Of a DNA stretch of 64,000 bases, positions 52,144 through 60,210 are shown one piece after another. Position numbers and translations under genes: made by a program. A model generated the notes under the pieces. The model was not told where the DNA came from. It saw only the letters and a list, made by a program, of their open reading frames with translations, and did no database searches. How positions within the stretch are numbered: the first letter of the stretch is position 1; every line of letters begins with the position of its first letter. The DNA is from Aureispira sp. CCB-QB1 (lineage in GTDB: Bacteria; Bacteroidota; Bacteroidia; Chitinophagales; Saprospiraceae). Location of the stretch: assembly GCF_000724545.1 (NCBI RefSeq), contig NZ_JHBV01000014.1, positions 186,001-250,000 on the forward strand, read 5' to 3'.

Positions 52144-52538
52144 TGAGCAAGCAACTAGATAACCTCAAGAAGCACCGAAAGCAAACCAAGCAAGAGGTAG
52201 ATAGATTGATTCAATATTGGACAGGCTTGACACCGTTTGATCACAGCAACTTAATCTATGAGTCAGGGCTAGAGTTCTTGGAATTTATGGAGGGCGACAC
52301 CGAAGGCGAATATTTTAAAAAATTAGAATCTAAGCGTTCCTTTTGGAATTGGTGGACAAGTAAGTGGTTCTCTCGTGACGTGGCTTTCTTGCGCCAAAAA
52401 TTGGACGAATACAGACATTTAAAAGCAGATTACATTCAGCCATACTACAGAGAATGGCATGACTTGGAATATATCAAAAAGAAATCTCCTATCGAACAGA
52501 GCTATTATCATTTTATCGCTCTCCAGGAAAAAATTTAA
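52143..52538 (+). CDS. Prophage protein of unknown function
   Basis: Protein of 131 residues whose ATG overlaps the last base of the ATPase stop. It is rich in Trp, Lys and Glu (KRSFWNWWTSKWFSRDVAFL, then YIQPYYREWHDLEYIKKK). Mostly helical. No known motif. Tight coupling suggests a role with the MuB-like ATPase. Confidence 0.6.
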   Translation: MSKQLDNLKKHRKQTKQEVDRLIQYWTGLTPFDHSNLIYESGLEFLEFMEGDTEGEYFKKLESKRSFWNWWTSKWFSRDVAFLRQKLDEYRHLKADYIQPYYREWHDLEYIKKKSPIEQSYYHFIALQEKI

Positions 52539-52573
52539 CCATTTATTACAAACAATTTAAACACATCAAAAAG

Positions 52574-52978
52574 ATGAAAAAGTTAAGTCAAAAACAACTT
52601 GAAAAAACTATTAATCGCCTAGCTAAACTAAAAGAATACAAATCGGATGTTGCCAAAGAGGAAAAGGAATTGAAGGAGCAATTGATGCAGCAATTGGAGC
52701 TGCAAGCAACAGAGAGCATCAGCGTTGGGAATGTTGTTATTGGAAAGAAAGTCTCTAGTTATGGGATTCATGTTTCTACTATAGGAGTCAAAGTAACTGA
52801 AGCAACAAGCGATCTGACGAAATCTTTACTTGATGGAGGTAAGACGAATTTGCTTTCTATCAAACCTAAAACAGCACTACTGTATCAGTTGCAGGAGCAA
52901 GGAGATGAAGAGACAAAGGAGCTGCTTGAAGGGTTGGGGATTGAAGTGGTTGAAAAGCATACGCTTGAAATCAAGTAA
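52574..52978 (+). CDS. Prophage protein with coiled-coil N-terminus
   Basis: Protein of 134 residues: helix 1-45 (LEKTINRLAKLKEYKSDVAK, KEEKELKEQLMQQLELQ), a beta segment (SVGNVVIGKKVSSYGIHVSTI), then a helical end. A coiled coil followed by a small beta part vaguely recalls Gam-type nuclease inhibitors of Mu-like phages, but I see no diagnostic motif. Its position is that of Mu gam and the small semi-essential early genes. Confidence 0.55.
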   Translation: MKKLSQKQLEKTINRLAKLKEYKSDVAKEEKELKEQLMQQLELQATESISVGNVVIGKKVSSYGIHVSTIGVKVTEATSDLTKSLLDGGKTNLLSIKPKTALLYQLQEQGDEETKELLEGLGIEVVEKHTLEIK

Positions 52979-53050
52979 CTAAAGCAATAAATGTGTTTGT
53001 GTAGGGGTTGCGTTCGCCATAGCGCAGCTCCTCTTTCTCTCAAATTAAAA

Positions 53051-53485
53051 ATGATGTTAGAAAATAAATATATCGCTGCTATTTATGCAGGACTTAGAGC
53101 CCAAGGGCTTGAAGACCAAAAGGAGGAGCTTGTCTCCAGTTATACGAACGAACGAACAACAAGCACAAGAGGCATGACAAAAAGAGAAGCTCTAGATTTG
53201 ATTGCTTATTTGAATGGTGATCAAAACAATAAGGAGGACAAACGCAGCAAGATGATCCGCTATATCTACTCCTTAGCCTATCAGATGAATATGACGCAGA
53301 TCACCAAGAAAAAAACAAAGGTAGATACAGAACGCCTTAATGCCTTGGCAAAACGCTTGTCTCCCCAAAAGAAAGGCTTACAGGAGCATACTTACGATGA
53401 ATTAAAAACATTGGTCACGCTCTTTAATAAGTATTACAAAGAACAACTAAATAAAGGAGGATTTTATGAAAGCCCTAATACATGA
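53051..53485 (+). CDS. GemA/Gp16-like (DUF1018) regulatory protein candidate
   Basis: I choose ATG 53051 (144 residues). The frame is open from ATG 52991, but the extra codons (MCLCRGCVRHSAAPLSL) look non-coding. The protein opens KYIAAIYAGLRAQGLEDQKEEL, then TRGMTKREALDLIAYLNG, then MIRYIYSLAYQMNMT and LQEHTYDELKTLVTLFNKYY. The order of short helices resembles GemA, the Mu early protein that affects host supercoiling and gene expression. Confidence in the family is moderate. Confidence 0.55.
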   Translation: MMLENKYIAAIYAGLRAQGLEDQKEELVSSYTNERTTSTRGMTKREALDLIAYLNGDQNNKEDKRSKMIRYIYSLAYQMNMTQITKKKTKVDTERLNALAKRLSPQKKGLQEHTYDELKTLVTLFNKYYKEQLNKGGFYESPNT

Positions 53486-53882
53486 ATTTTCAAGCGAAGA
53501 TGCCTTTAAGACCTTTGCTCACTTGCTCAATTTCTCCTTGGAGCATTTACGTCAAATAGCAGCGGATTCCGAAATACTTCAGGCACGGTTAATCCTTAGC
53601 CTTGTTGAGGAGATTTACAAACAAAAGGTATTAATCAAATTACTGAACGACCCCGAACAATATAAGATATCCCTCAAGGAGCAGGAAGTGATTGCCATAA
53701 AAATACTATTGACCAATTATGATTTTATAGAAGCTCCCAATTCCTACACGATGGCAATTTTATCCGAGTTCAATGCCCAAATAGAAGACTATTTAACAAA
53801 CAATCCAGTAAAAAACAAACAGCCATGCGTGAATCTACTCAGCAGCGATACCAACGAATCCAAGCTTTTTATCGAAGGTTAA
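53466..53882 (+). CDS. Prophage protein of unknown function
   Basis: Protein of 138 residues, helical (DAFKTFAHLLNFSLEHLRQIAA, LILSLVEEIYKQKVLIKLL). It starts inside the previous gene (20-nt overlap) behind a real Shine-Dalgarno sequence, AAAGGAGG, 6 nt before the ATG, which is unusual for this phylum. Function unknown. Confidence 0.6.
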   Translation: MKALIHEFSSEDAFKTFAHLLNFSLEHLRQIAADSEILQARLILSLVEEIYKQKVLIKLLNDPEQYKISLKEQEVIAIKILLTNYDFIEAPNSYTMAILSEFNAQIEDYLTNNPVKNKQPCVNLLSSDTNESKLFIEG

Positions 53883-54124
53883 GCAAAGCAAAGCTGAGTC
53901 ATGAGTTTTGTTTGGAGATACTTTGCGACTTTTTTAATGTAAAAAATCCTCGGACGATCGAGCGAGTGATTGTAAAAGAATTAGGAGAGATAGAGCCATA
54001 CGAACATCAGGACTTGGACAGGCTTTGGATAGATGGTAGGATTCGCAAGCACTTAGAAGCCATTGCTCCAACAGCAGACCTAGAATTAAATAATCCATTA
54101 ACACAAGAATCAACAGAACAATGA
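53825..54124 (+). CDS. Prophage protein of unknown function, possible helix-turn-helix
   Basis: Protein of 99 residues overlapping the previous gene by 58 nt in another frame and the next gene by 4 nt (ATGA). The helical N-terminus QQRYQRIQAFYRRLSKAKLS precedes HEFCLEILCDFFNVKNPRTIERVI, which could be a helix-turn-helix. An acidic tail follows. The double overlap supports it as a true coding frame. Confidence 0.55.
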   Translation: MRESTQQRYQRIQAFYRRLSKAKLSHEFCLEILCDFFNVKNPRTIERVIVKELGEIEPYEHQDLDRLWIDGRIRKHLEAIAPTADLELNNPLTQESTEQ

Positions 54125-54999
54125 GAGACATAGAATTTGATGAGTCCATAAATTTGGGAGGACACCGTTTTTCTAATAATGATATTTTTCAATTAAAAAC
54201 AGCCATCCAACAACTAGCAACAGCCTACGCAGAATCTTTTGGTACTCATGGCAGTGGTGGTATAATGCTAGCAGGAGGCAAAGAAACAACGACAGCAACG
54301 GACATCAGTTACAGTGGTGGTTGGTTGTATCATAATGGTGCGTTTTGGAAAGTGAATCCAATGGCAGCGCAAACAATTACAGCAGGGCATATTATCTTAT
54401 TTATTTACAAAACAATAAGAAACTATACAGCCGTTAACTACCAATCAGGAGCTAGTTTTCAACCGCACATAGAGCGTTTTGTAGATGTCATCTATACCGA
54501 TAACTCGCACCCAGTATTGTCAGGAACCCTGAACCAAGACTTTACTCTTCCCTTCTACGTTCGTTTTGAGCGCATAGAGGACTTGATCAATAGAGAAGCT
54601 GCTAATACGGCACATAGAGAATTAGTAGAGCGTTCTTGGACAGAATTAACCGAAACACAACTAACTTCTTTAGTCCATTCGGGAATGACAGGAGTAGGAA
54701 ATGGCTCTAGAATGAGATACAAAATAATAGGCAAGCAATGCTATATTCAAATGAATTTGATTACTTCAACCGTATCAGCCACTTCTACAATAGCCGTGAA
54801 ATTCCCAACAGGAATAAGTTTAAGGACGACTACTTACCCCAGTATTATCGCCGCAGACAGCTATAATTTACTTAATCCATGCACCGTCCACTTTTCAGCA
54901 GCTTCAGGAAGCACTCCTGATTTAATGACTTTCTCAAGAAGCCACACCGATACCTCACAACAAACACTTTCATTTAACACGGTTATTGAAATCGCTTAA
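54121..54999 (+). CDS. Phage fibre- or adhesin-like protein
   Basis: Protein of 292 residues. A short N-terminal helical segment (LGGHRFSNNDIFQLKTAIQQLA) suits a trimer-forming adaptor. Gly/Ser/Thr-rich beta sequence follows (GTHGSGGIMLAGGKETTTATD in part, SGGWLYHNGAFWKVNP). A C-terminal beta domain carries SRMRYKIIGKQCYIQMNLI and SATSTIAVKFPTGIS, strongly like tail-fibre or head-fibre tips. It sits on the early strand, far from the structural operon, so it may be expressed separately or serve as a decoration protein. Confidence 0.55.
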   Translation: MRDIEFDESINLGGHRFSNNDIFQLKTAIQQLATAYAESFGTHGSGGIMLAGGKETTTATDISYSGGWLYHNGAFWKVNPMAAQTITAGHIILFIYKTIRNYTAVNYQSGASFQPHIERFVDVIYTDNSHPVLSGTLNQDFTLPFYVRFERIEDLINREAANTAHRELVERSWTELTETQLTSLVHSGMTGVGNGSRMRYKIIGKQCYIQMNLITSTVSATSTIAVKFPTGISLRTTTYPSIIAADSYNLLNPCTVHFSAASGSTPDLMTFSRSHTDTSQQTLSFNTVIEIA

Positions 55000-55065
55000 A
55001 ATAGGAAGAAATTTTCAAGCAAGTTAATCTTATGATGACATTAAAGTTCCTTAAATCAAATCATT

Positions 55066-55569
55066 ATGAATGTATACTATAACACTTCAGCTCAACTGGA
55101 GACGAATCAAAATATCTTCCTCAAGAAAGGCACAACACTATTCCTAGAAAACGAGAATGCCAAGGAGCACCGACTTGGAGAAGATACTTGTGCCACTTAT
55201 CGCTTGTTGATTGATGACCAAGACTTTTTTAATCCTTTCTGCAATTTACATCTAGAGGGCGTGATCGAGTGCTATACAAATCCTGTTCAATTTGGTGGAC
55301 GTAGCTATCCAAGAGACGAGTTCTTTGAACAAGTATTCTTGAATACAGATACCAACAAAGCAGCGATTATATGGAAGCACACTAGAAATGTTTTGAAGCT
55401 ACAACGCTATACGGCTGCTTACTATTTGGAGGGTGCTATGATGTGTTTGTACTTACTGGACAACATGTATGCGAAGATTACAGATAGAGTGGGCTATCAT
55501 GCTAGAGTAAGTTTTCGGGATGCAAAAGGCTATGATCCTGTGACAGGTTATATTATTAACAAGGCTTAA
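55066..55569 (+). CDS. Prophage protein of unknown function
   Basis: Protein of 167 residues, mixed alpha/beta, with aromatic-rich strands (ATYRLLIDDQDFFNPFCNLHL, IWKHTRNVLKLQRYTAAYYL). It stops immediately before the endolysin ATG. No family recognised. Its place between fibre-like and lysis genes suggests a late role. Confidence 0.55.
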   Translation: MNVYYNTSAQLETNQNIFLKKGTTLFLENENAKEHRLGEDTCATYRLLIDDQDFFNPFCNLHLEGVIECYTNPVQFGGRSYPRDEFFEQVFLNTDTNKAAIIWKHTRNVLKLQRYTAAYYLEGAMMCLYLLDNMYAKITDRVGYHARVSFRDAKGYDPVTGYIINKA

Positions 55570-56493
55570 ATGAATCATATTATGAACAAAGTCGAGGTAA
55601 AAAACCTTCAATACAAGCTTAGAAAGGTGCTTAGAATAAGTTTATCAGTAGATGGGATATTAGGCCCGTCTACTGAAGGAGCAATTAGAAAGTTTCAAAG
55701 ATTAAATAACTTAGTAATAGATGGCATTGCAGGGCATAATACTTTGAAGCGGTTGAGACATGTCTACATTGAACTATTTATAGATAATTCAAGTTTACTC
55801 CATTTTGGGAAACAAAGATTTGTGGTTTTTGTCGATGCTGGGCATGGTGGAATTGATAATAAAGGGAAATATGTTACTCCTGGTAAAAGAGCTTATCATC
55901 AAGAAGAAGAAATGCATGAGCGTGGGCATTACTACGAAGGTTTTGAGAATAGGCTAATTACTGAAGCTTTTATTGAAGCTTGTACAGATGCAGGGATCAT
56001 GTGTGTTAGAACCTATCATCCTTACAAAGATACATCCTTATCTGATAGAGCAGAGATTATCCGCAGTTGGCTTCGTAGAGGTTATTGTGGCTATCTACAT
56101 TCCTTCCATTCCAATGCAATCTCAAGTAGCAATTCAGCCGCCAAATTAGATGCTACTCGTGGCTTCATGGTCTTCAATACACGAGGTGATAACTTTTCAG
56201 ATCAGATTGCGACAAAACACTTTGAACATGTAAAGCAAACCATTGGAGCAGACAATTGGAACTATCGCACCCAGACTAAAGATGGAGATGTGGACTTTGA
56301 AGTTAACTTTCAAATTTTACGAGAGACCGACTTACAAGAATTTATGTGGTTTGGAGCTATCCTAGAGGAATGGGGCTTTCATACATCAAAGACAGATGCT
56401 CAATCTATTATAAATCCTGAGAATAGAAAGAAACGAGTACAGGCTGCTCTTAAAACGGCTCAATGGGTGAAAGAATCTCTTGAAGCTAAATAA
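55570..56493 (+). CDS. Endolysin: peptidoglycan-binding plus N-acetylmuramoyl-L-alanine amidase
   Basis: Protein of 307 residues (a second ATG at 55582 is possible). Residues 8-65 form a PG_binding_1 domain (LQYKLRKVLRISLSVDGILG, GAIRKFQRLNNLVIDGIAG). From residue 83 an Amidase_3 domain: zinc ligands His92 in VDAGHGG and Glu126 in GFENRLI, and the LHSFHSNA segment with His177/His180. It cleaves the amide between MurNAc and the stem peptide at lysis. No signal peptide, so a holin is needed; I see no clear holin next to it. Confidence 0.9.
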   Translation: MNHIMNKVEVKNLQYKLRKVLRISLSVDGILGPSTEGAIRKFQRLNNLVIDGIAGHNTLKRLRHVYIELFIDNSSLLHFGKQRFVVFVDAGHGGIDNKGKYVTPGKRAYHQEEEMHERGHYYEGFENRLITEAFIEACTDAGIMCVRTYHPYKDTSLSDRAEIIRSWLRRGYCGYLHSFHSNAISSSNSAAKLDATRGFMVFNTRGDNFSDQIATKHFEHVKQTIGADNWNYRTQTKDGDVDFEVNFQILRETDLQEFMWFGAILEEWGFHTSKTDAQSIINPENRKKRVQAALKTAQWVKESLEAK

Positions 56494-56523
56494 CTTAATT
56501 TTAACGATTTTAAATAGTAATTT

Positions 56524-57138
56524 ATGGAAACATCATTAAAAAACTTAGATAAATTAGCTAAGGAAATATTTATAGAAAGATCATTAGAAAGCTTAGATGA
56601 GTTAGCTAAGGAAATACACAAAGCTCAACAAGAAGCTGGATGGTACGACAACGAGAGAAGTGACAATACACTTTTATTGCTAATCAAGTCTGAAATGTTT
56701 GAATGTTTTGAGGCTTACCGAAAAAACAAAGGAGTCAATCCATTAAGTCCTGCTGAATTGGACTATTTACTTAGATTAAGCATAATAGAGGCAGAACAAT
56801 TTAAGAGCCTTTTTGAGTTAAGAGTAAAGGATGGAATGGCGGATGAATTTGCAGATATGGTGATTAGGTTGTTGGATTTTGTAGCTTACAAGAAAATTAC
56901 AATCATACAAATTAAACGCTTAGAAATTAGCTTTTGTCCTGAAAACTATTTCTTACAATTAGATGAACGCATTACAAGCCTCTACAACAAAGAAGTAAAA
57001 GCACTGGATGTAGGGTTTATCTTTGAAACTATTGACCATATTACTGCTTATCATGGCTTTGACCTACGAAAGCACATTGAATTAAAATTAGCTTACAACA
57101 AACTAAGAGGTAAGCGTCATGGCAATAAAAAAATATAA
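56524..57138 (+). CDS. MazG-like nucleotide pyrophosphohydrolase with duplicated N-terminal helix
   Basis: Protein of 204 residues. The central helices carry the all-alpha NTP-pyrophosphatase pattern: LLLIKSEMFECFEAYRK (Glu57, Glu60, Glu63) and GMADEFADMVIRLLDF (ExxD). Residues 4-15 (SLKNLDKLAKEI) recur at 20-31 (SLESLDELAKEI), a tandem duplication with a 48-nt period. Phage MazG enzymes hydrolyse dNTPs or (p)ppGpp-like nucleotides to adjust host metabolism. Last gene of the rightward operon. Confidence 0.75.
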   Translation: METSLKNLDKLAKEIFIERSLESLDELAKEIHKAQQEAGWYDNERSDNTLLLLIKSEMFECFEAYRKNKGVNPLSPAELDYLLRLSIIEAEQFKSLFELRVKDGMADEFADMVIRLLDFVAYKKITIIQIKRLEISFCPENYFLQLDERITSLYNKEVKALDVGFIFETIDHITAYHGFDLRKHIELKLAYNKLRGKRHGNKKI

Positions 57139-57163
57139 TTATGTTGGAATTTACATTTAATAA

Positions 57164-57194
57164 AAAAAGGTTAAGCATTTTGCTTAACCTTTTT
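57164..57194. terminator. Bidirectional terminator between early and structural operons
   Basis: Arms AAAAAGGTTAAGCA (57164-57177) and TGCTTAACCTTTTT (57181-57194) pair perfectly around three bases, with T tracts in both directions, between convergent stops at 57138 and 57199. Confidence 0.92.
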
Positions 57195-57198
57195 CAAT

Positions 57199-57786
57199 TT
57201 AAGAAGGTATTTTAAACGTCCCTCCAGTATCAGGCTTTTGGTTGTTGTCAGATAAATCTTGAATCTGAGTATCATTATTTCTATAAACATTAGAGTTAGC
57301 AGTAGTAATCTGCACTTGATCCAAGGCTCTAGCTTCCTCCAAAGAGCAATCAACCACCCTAGCAACAAAGTCCAAGGTATGATTAATTAAATTAGTCCTA
57401 GACGCATCGATCTCTTCTCTTACAAACTCAAAATTATGGGCATAAGTAAGCGTTTTTAAATCTAGCACATTAGCCAAAATAGAGACCTTATCCAAATTTG
57501 CCAAGGCTTGGCTCTGGGTAGTGCTTCCTGAATGGGTCTTTTGGTAATCGGATAAAACAAGATGCAAGCGAAAGAAGTATTCTTCCGATATACGGATATT
57601 TTGATCGTGCTGCCAGTCGCCTCCAACAAACTCAATTAAGACCAAAGGTTTTGGGAGCGCAGCTGCATTGTTATCTTCTCCTCGATAGTCGTCCAGTTGA
57701 TTGTTGAATAAGTCTATTGCTCTGATCTCAGGCATTTGGTCGAGGATTAATTGTTGTATTTCTTCAAAGGTTGTTTGACGCCACAT
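57199..57786 (-). CDS. Phage tail-completion-like protein (Mu gp37 position)
   Basis: Protein of 195 residues, starting WRQTTFEEIQQLILDQMPEI. It continues with strands PKPLVLIEFVGGDW and YFFRLHLVLSDY and a helical middle. Size, position after the gpG-like gene and strand pattern fit a small tail terminator or gp37-like protein; no diagnostic motif. Its ATG overlaps the end of the gpG-like gene by 1 nt. Confidence 0.5.
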   Translation of the reverse strand: MWRQTTFEEIQQLILDQMPEIRAIDLFNNQLDDYRGEDNNAAALPKPLVLIEFVGGDWQHDQNIRISEEYFFRLHLVLSDYQKTHSGSTTQSQALANLDKVSILANVLDLKTLTYAHNFEFVREEIDASRTNLINHTLDFVARVVDCSLEEARALDQVQITTANSNVYRNNDTQIQDLSDNNQKPDTGGTFKIPS

Positions 57787-58298
57787 TATTTGAATATTTT
57801 TAAGAGTTCTAATTTAATTTTCCTAGCCATTTGTTGCTGCAAATCGGTGCTATTGCCTATGAATTTACGCCTAGGAATGCGTATTTCTAATTTGGTGGAC
57901 ATTGCCATTCGTTTGTATAGTTCGTTCCCTGAAGCTTTATATTTCGCCCAAAAGAAGGCTCGTTGTTTGTTGGTAACTTTTTGATTAATTTGTCCCCCTT
58001 CATTGTGGATGCGACCATAAGGAATCCCTTTAGTCCCAATAACTATTTCTGAAGGAGAAGCACGAATAATAGCAATGGACTTTTTCAGTTTACCACTTTG
58101 GGTTAACAAAGCTTTGCCTTCATTGCCACCGCTGAACTTTCGTTTCTTCCATTTGTTGACACGCCCACCATCCAAGAAGCCTTGTCGTCTAAAGTTATCT
58201 TTAGAAAAATTGACAGCTACTTGACCAATTGTTCTAGGTAGCCGACGCTTGAGGTGGTTGTATTTGCGCTGAATTTCCTTTATTTTATTCTTAGCCAT
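57786..58298 (-). CDS. Virion morphogenesis protein (gpG / Phage_tail_S-like)
   Basis: Protein of 170 residues of the Mu G / P2 S group. The N-terminal helix AVNFSKDNFRRQGF is followed by WKKRKF, LTQSGKLKKSIAI and the strand ASPSEIVIGTKGIPYGRIHNEGG. IPRRKFIGNS and a C-terminal helix follow. The YGRIHNEGG and PRRKFIG segments are typical. It acts in head-tail joining or tail completion. Confidence 0.85.
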   Translation of the reverse strand: MAKNKIKEIQRKYNHLKRRLPRTIGQVAVNFSKDNFRRQGFLDGGRVNKWKKRKFSGGNEGKALLTQSGKLKKSIAIIRASPSEIVIGTKGIPYGRIHNEGGQINQKVTNKQRAFFWAKYKASGNELYKRMAMSTKLEIRIPRRKFIGNSTDLQQQMARKIKLELLKIFK

Positions 58299-60208
58299 TA
58301 CCCTCGATTTAAAGTAGTTTCTCCTCCTTGAAGAACTTTAACAAACATTTCCTTGAGCGTATCCTGAATCTCTTCTGAAGCTTCAGCAACAGTTGAATGA
58401 ATTTCTAGTTTATCAATCATGCTTTGAATATTGACAGACAAATTTCTGACTTGAGAGCCTCCTGTTGTGATTGAATTAATGCCTGTATTTAATTGCTCTT
58501 TTGCATTATTAGATAGTTGAGGTTTGTTCTCTTTTATATTGAAAACATTACTTTCTTTATTTAACTTAGTTAATGTTTTCTCTTGAGAGTTGGCAATCTC
58601 TTGACCAATCTTTTTACTATTTAAGCCTTCATTCTTTCTTTGCTTATCAGTTGTTCCATTTAAGCCAGACCGTATATCAGCCAATCCTGCTTTAATCTGA
58701 GAAAAGTCAAAGTTTTTAATTCCTTTTAGTGTTTCAACAATACCACCTAAGGCATCTCCTATGCGTCGTAAAGGTGTGGTTAAATAATTAAGTACACCAC
58801 CAACTGCTGTTTTAATTCCATTAAATCCGCTTTTAATCCGCTGAACAAAAGATGATCCCATCACTCTATCAAATAAATTATTAATTGCATTTATACCATT
58901 AGTAATAAAATCAAATGTTCCTCCAATAGTGAATTTAAGCACTTTCCATGTATTGGATAATCCTGTACTTAAGGCATACCATGAAGCTTTTAATGCCACA
59001 GATACACCATTAATAGACCACAAGCGGCTTACCAAACCAGTAAAGGCACTCCCCAAAGTCCAAACTTTAGAAAACACAGAACCTATAAAATTGAGTCCAT
59101 TAAAAAATGCAATTTTCATTTTGATTCCAAAGATTTTAACTTTATCGCCAACCTTAGCAAAGGCTTTAGACGATTTTAGCTGTGCCGATGCTAATTGCTT
59201 TTCTAATTCTAATTGTTGATTTTTAGACTTATTAAATGAATCGTTCTTGCTTACCAACTTATCTAGATTCGTTTCAAATGAAGAGAAATTATTAAGCAGT
59301 TCTACAGCGTTTCCTGAATCCTCTCCAAATATTTGAGCTGCTAAACCTTTAGCAGCACCTTTCCCTAGTTTAATTTGCCCTACAGCAGTACTAATAGCTT
59401 TCAAAGCATGAATAGCCGTAGCTTCTCCATTCTTGATATTTTTTTTAAGGCTATTGGCAAAACCTTCTCCAAAGTTCTGATCCAACAATCGCCCAACATC
59501 TCCACCGAGGTTAGGCAAATTTTTATTAAAAGACTCCAGGAGTTTGGGAGCATCTTTAATACCTTTAGAGACACTTTGTTGAAGGATCGCCATTTGTTGG
59601 TCAGCTGTAGCTCCAAGACCTTTAAAGGCATCTGCCGAATCTTCTAATGTTTTTAGCATGTCGCCTCCAATGTTTGCTCCTGAAGCATATCCTTTTTTGA
59701 GCAAATCAAAAGCACTGGCATTGTCAATACCAAATTTAGTAGCTAATTTGGATGCTGCTTGCACGGTGCTTGTATAATCATCTCCATAGACTTTACTCAA
59801 TGCTGTAGCTTGAGCAGTTAGGTTTTTAGTTTCTTTAGCAGAGCCACCAAGGAGTTGGTTGGTTATTTGTAGGTTGTTTTGTAATTTTGTGCCACTATCC
59901 ACCAAAGCAATTCCAAGCTTAACAGCTCCAACTGTAGCCAAACCGATTCCCGCAATAATAGGATTCAATCCCGCAGCAGCAAACCTAGAGGAAGAGCTGA
60001 AGGCAGCCATCCCATTTCTAGCTCCTGCTAGTCTCCCAAGGTTATTTAAGGCAGAGAGCTTTTTGTTGGTACGTCCTATTCCTTTGTTTGCTTTGCCTTC
60101 AAAATCATCAGCCGCTTTAGAAGCTATGCCAAAACGCCTAGAAACTTTATCCAATTGAGAAGAAACTAGGTCTTTAAGTTTTATTTTAAATGTTGCTAAA
60201 TCAGTCAT
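58298..60208 (-). CDS. Tail tape-measure protein
   Basis: Protein of 636 residues. The N-terminal 350 residues show the tape-measure core (LQITNQLLGGSAKETKNLTA, ATALSKVYGDDYTSTVQAAS, KFGIDNASAFDLLKKGYASGA). This is the TP901-like pattern of Ala-rich helices with SKG..DAPKLLE segments. Several hydrophobic segments lie in the middle (NPIIAGIGLATVGAVKLGIAL, then later helices 350-480). It is small for this class, which predicts a short tail. The gene lies between portal-MuF and gpG-like genes, with 1-2 nt spacing on either side. Confidence 0.8.
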   Translation of the reverse strand: MTDLATFKIKLKDLVSSQLDKVSRRFGIASKAADDFEGKANKGIGRTNKKLSALNNLGRLAGARNGMAAFSSSSRFAAAGLNPIIAGIGLATVGAVKLGIALVDSGTKLQNNLQITNQLLGGSAKETKNLTAQATALSKVYGDDYTSTVQAASKLATKFGIDNASAFDLLKKGYASGANIGGDMLKTLEDSADAFKGLGATADQQMAILQQSVSKGIKDAPKLLESFNKNLPNLGGDVGRLLDQNFGEGFANSLKKNIKNGEATAIHALKAISTAVGQIKLGKGAAKGLAAQIFGEDSGNAVELLNNFSSFETNLDKLVSKNDSFNKSKNQQLELEKQLASAQLKSSKAFAKVGDKVKIFGIKMKIAFFNGLNFIGSVFSKVWTLGSAFTGLVSRLWSINGVSVALKASWYALSTGLSNTWKVLKFTIGGTFDFITNGINAINNLFDRVMGSSFVQRIKSGFNGIKTAVGGVLNYLTTPLRRIGDALGGIVETLKGIKNFDFSQIKAGLADIRSGLNGTTDKQRKNEGLNSKKIGQEIANSQEKTLTKLNKESNVFNIKENKPQLSNNAKEQLNTGINSITTGGSQVRNLSVNIQSMIDKLEIHSTVAEASEEIQDTLKEMFVKVLQGGETTLNRG

Positions 60209-60210
60209 GA

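Noticed and set aside
52991-53050. N-terminal extension of the GemA-like gene
   Set aside because: The encoded MCLCRGCVRHSAAPLSL does not fit the helical start of the family, and an ATG pair at 53051 gives a natural start.
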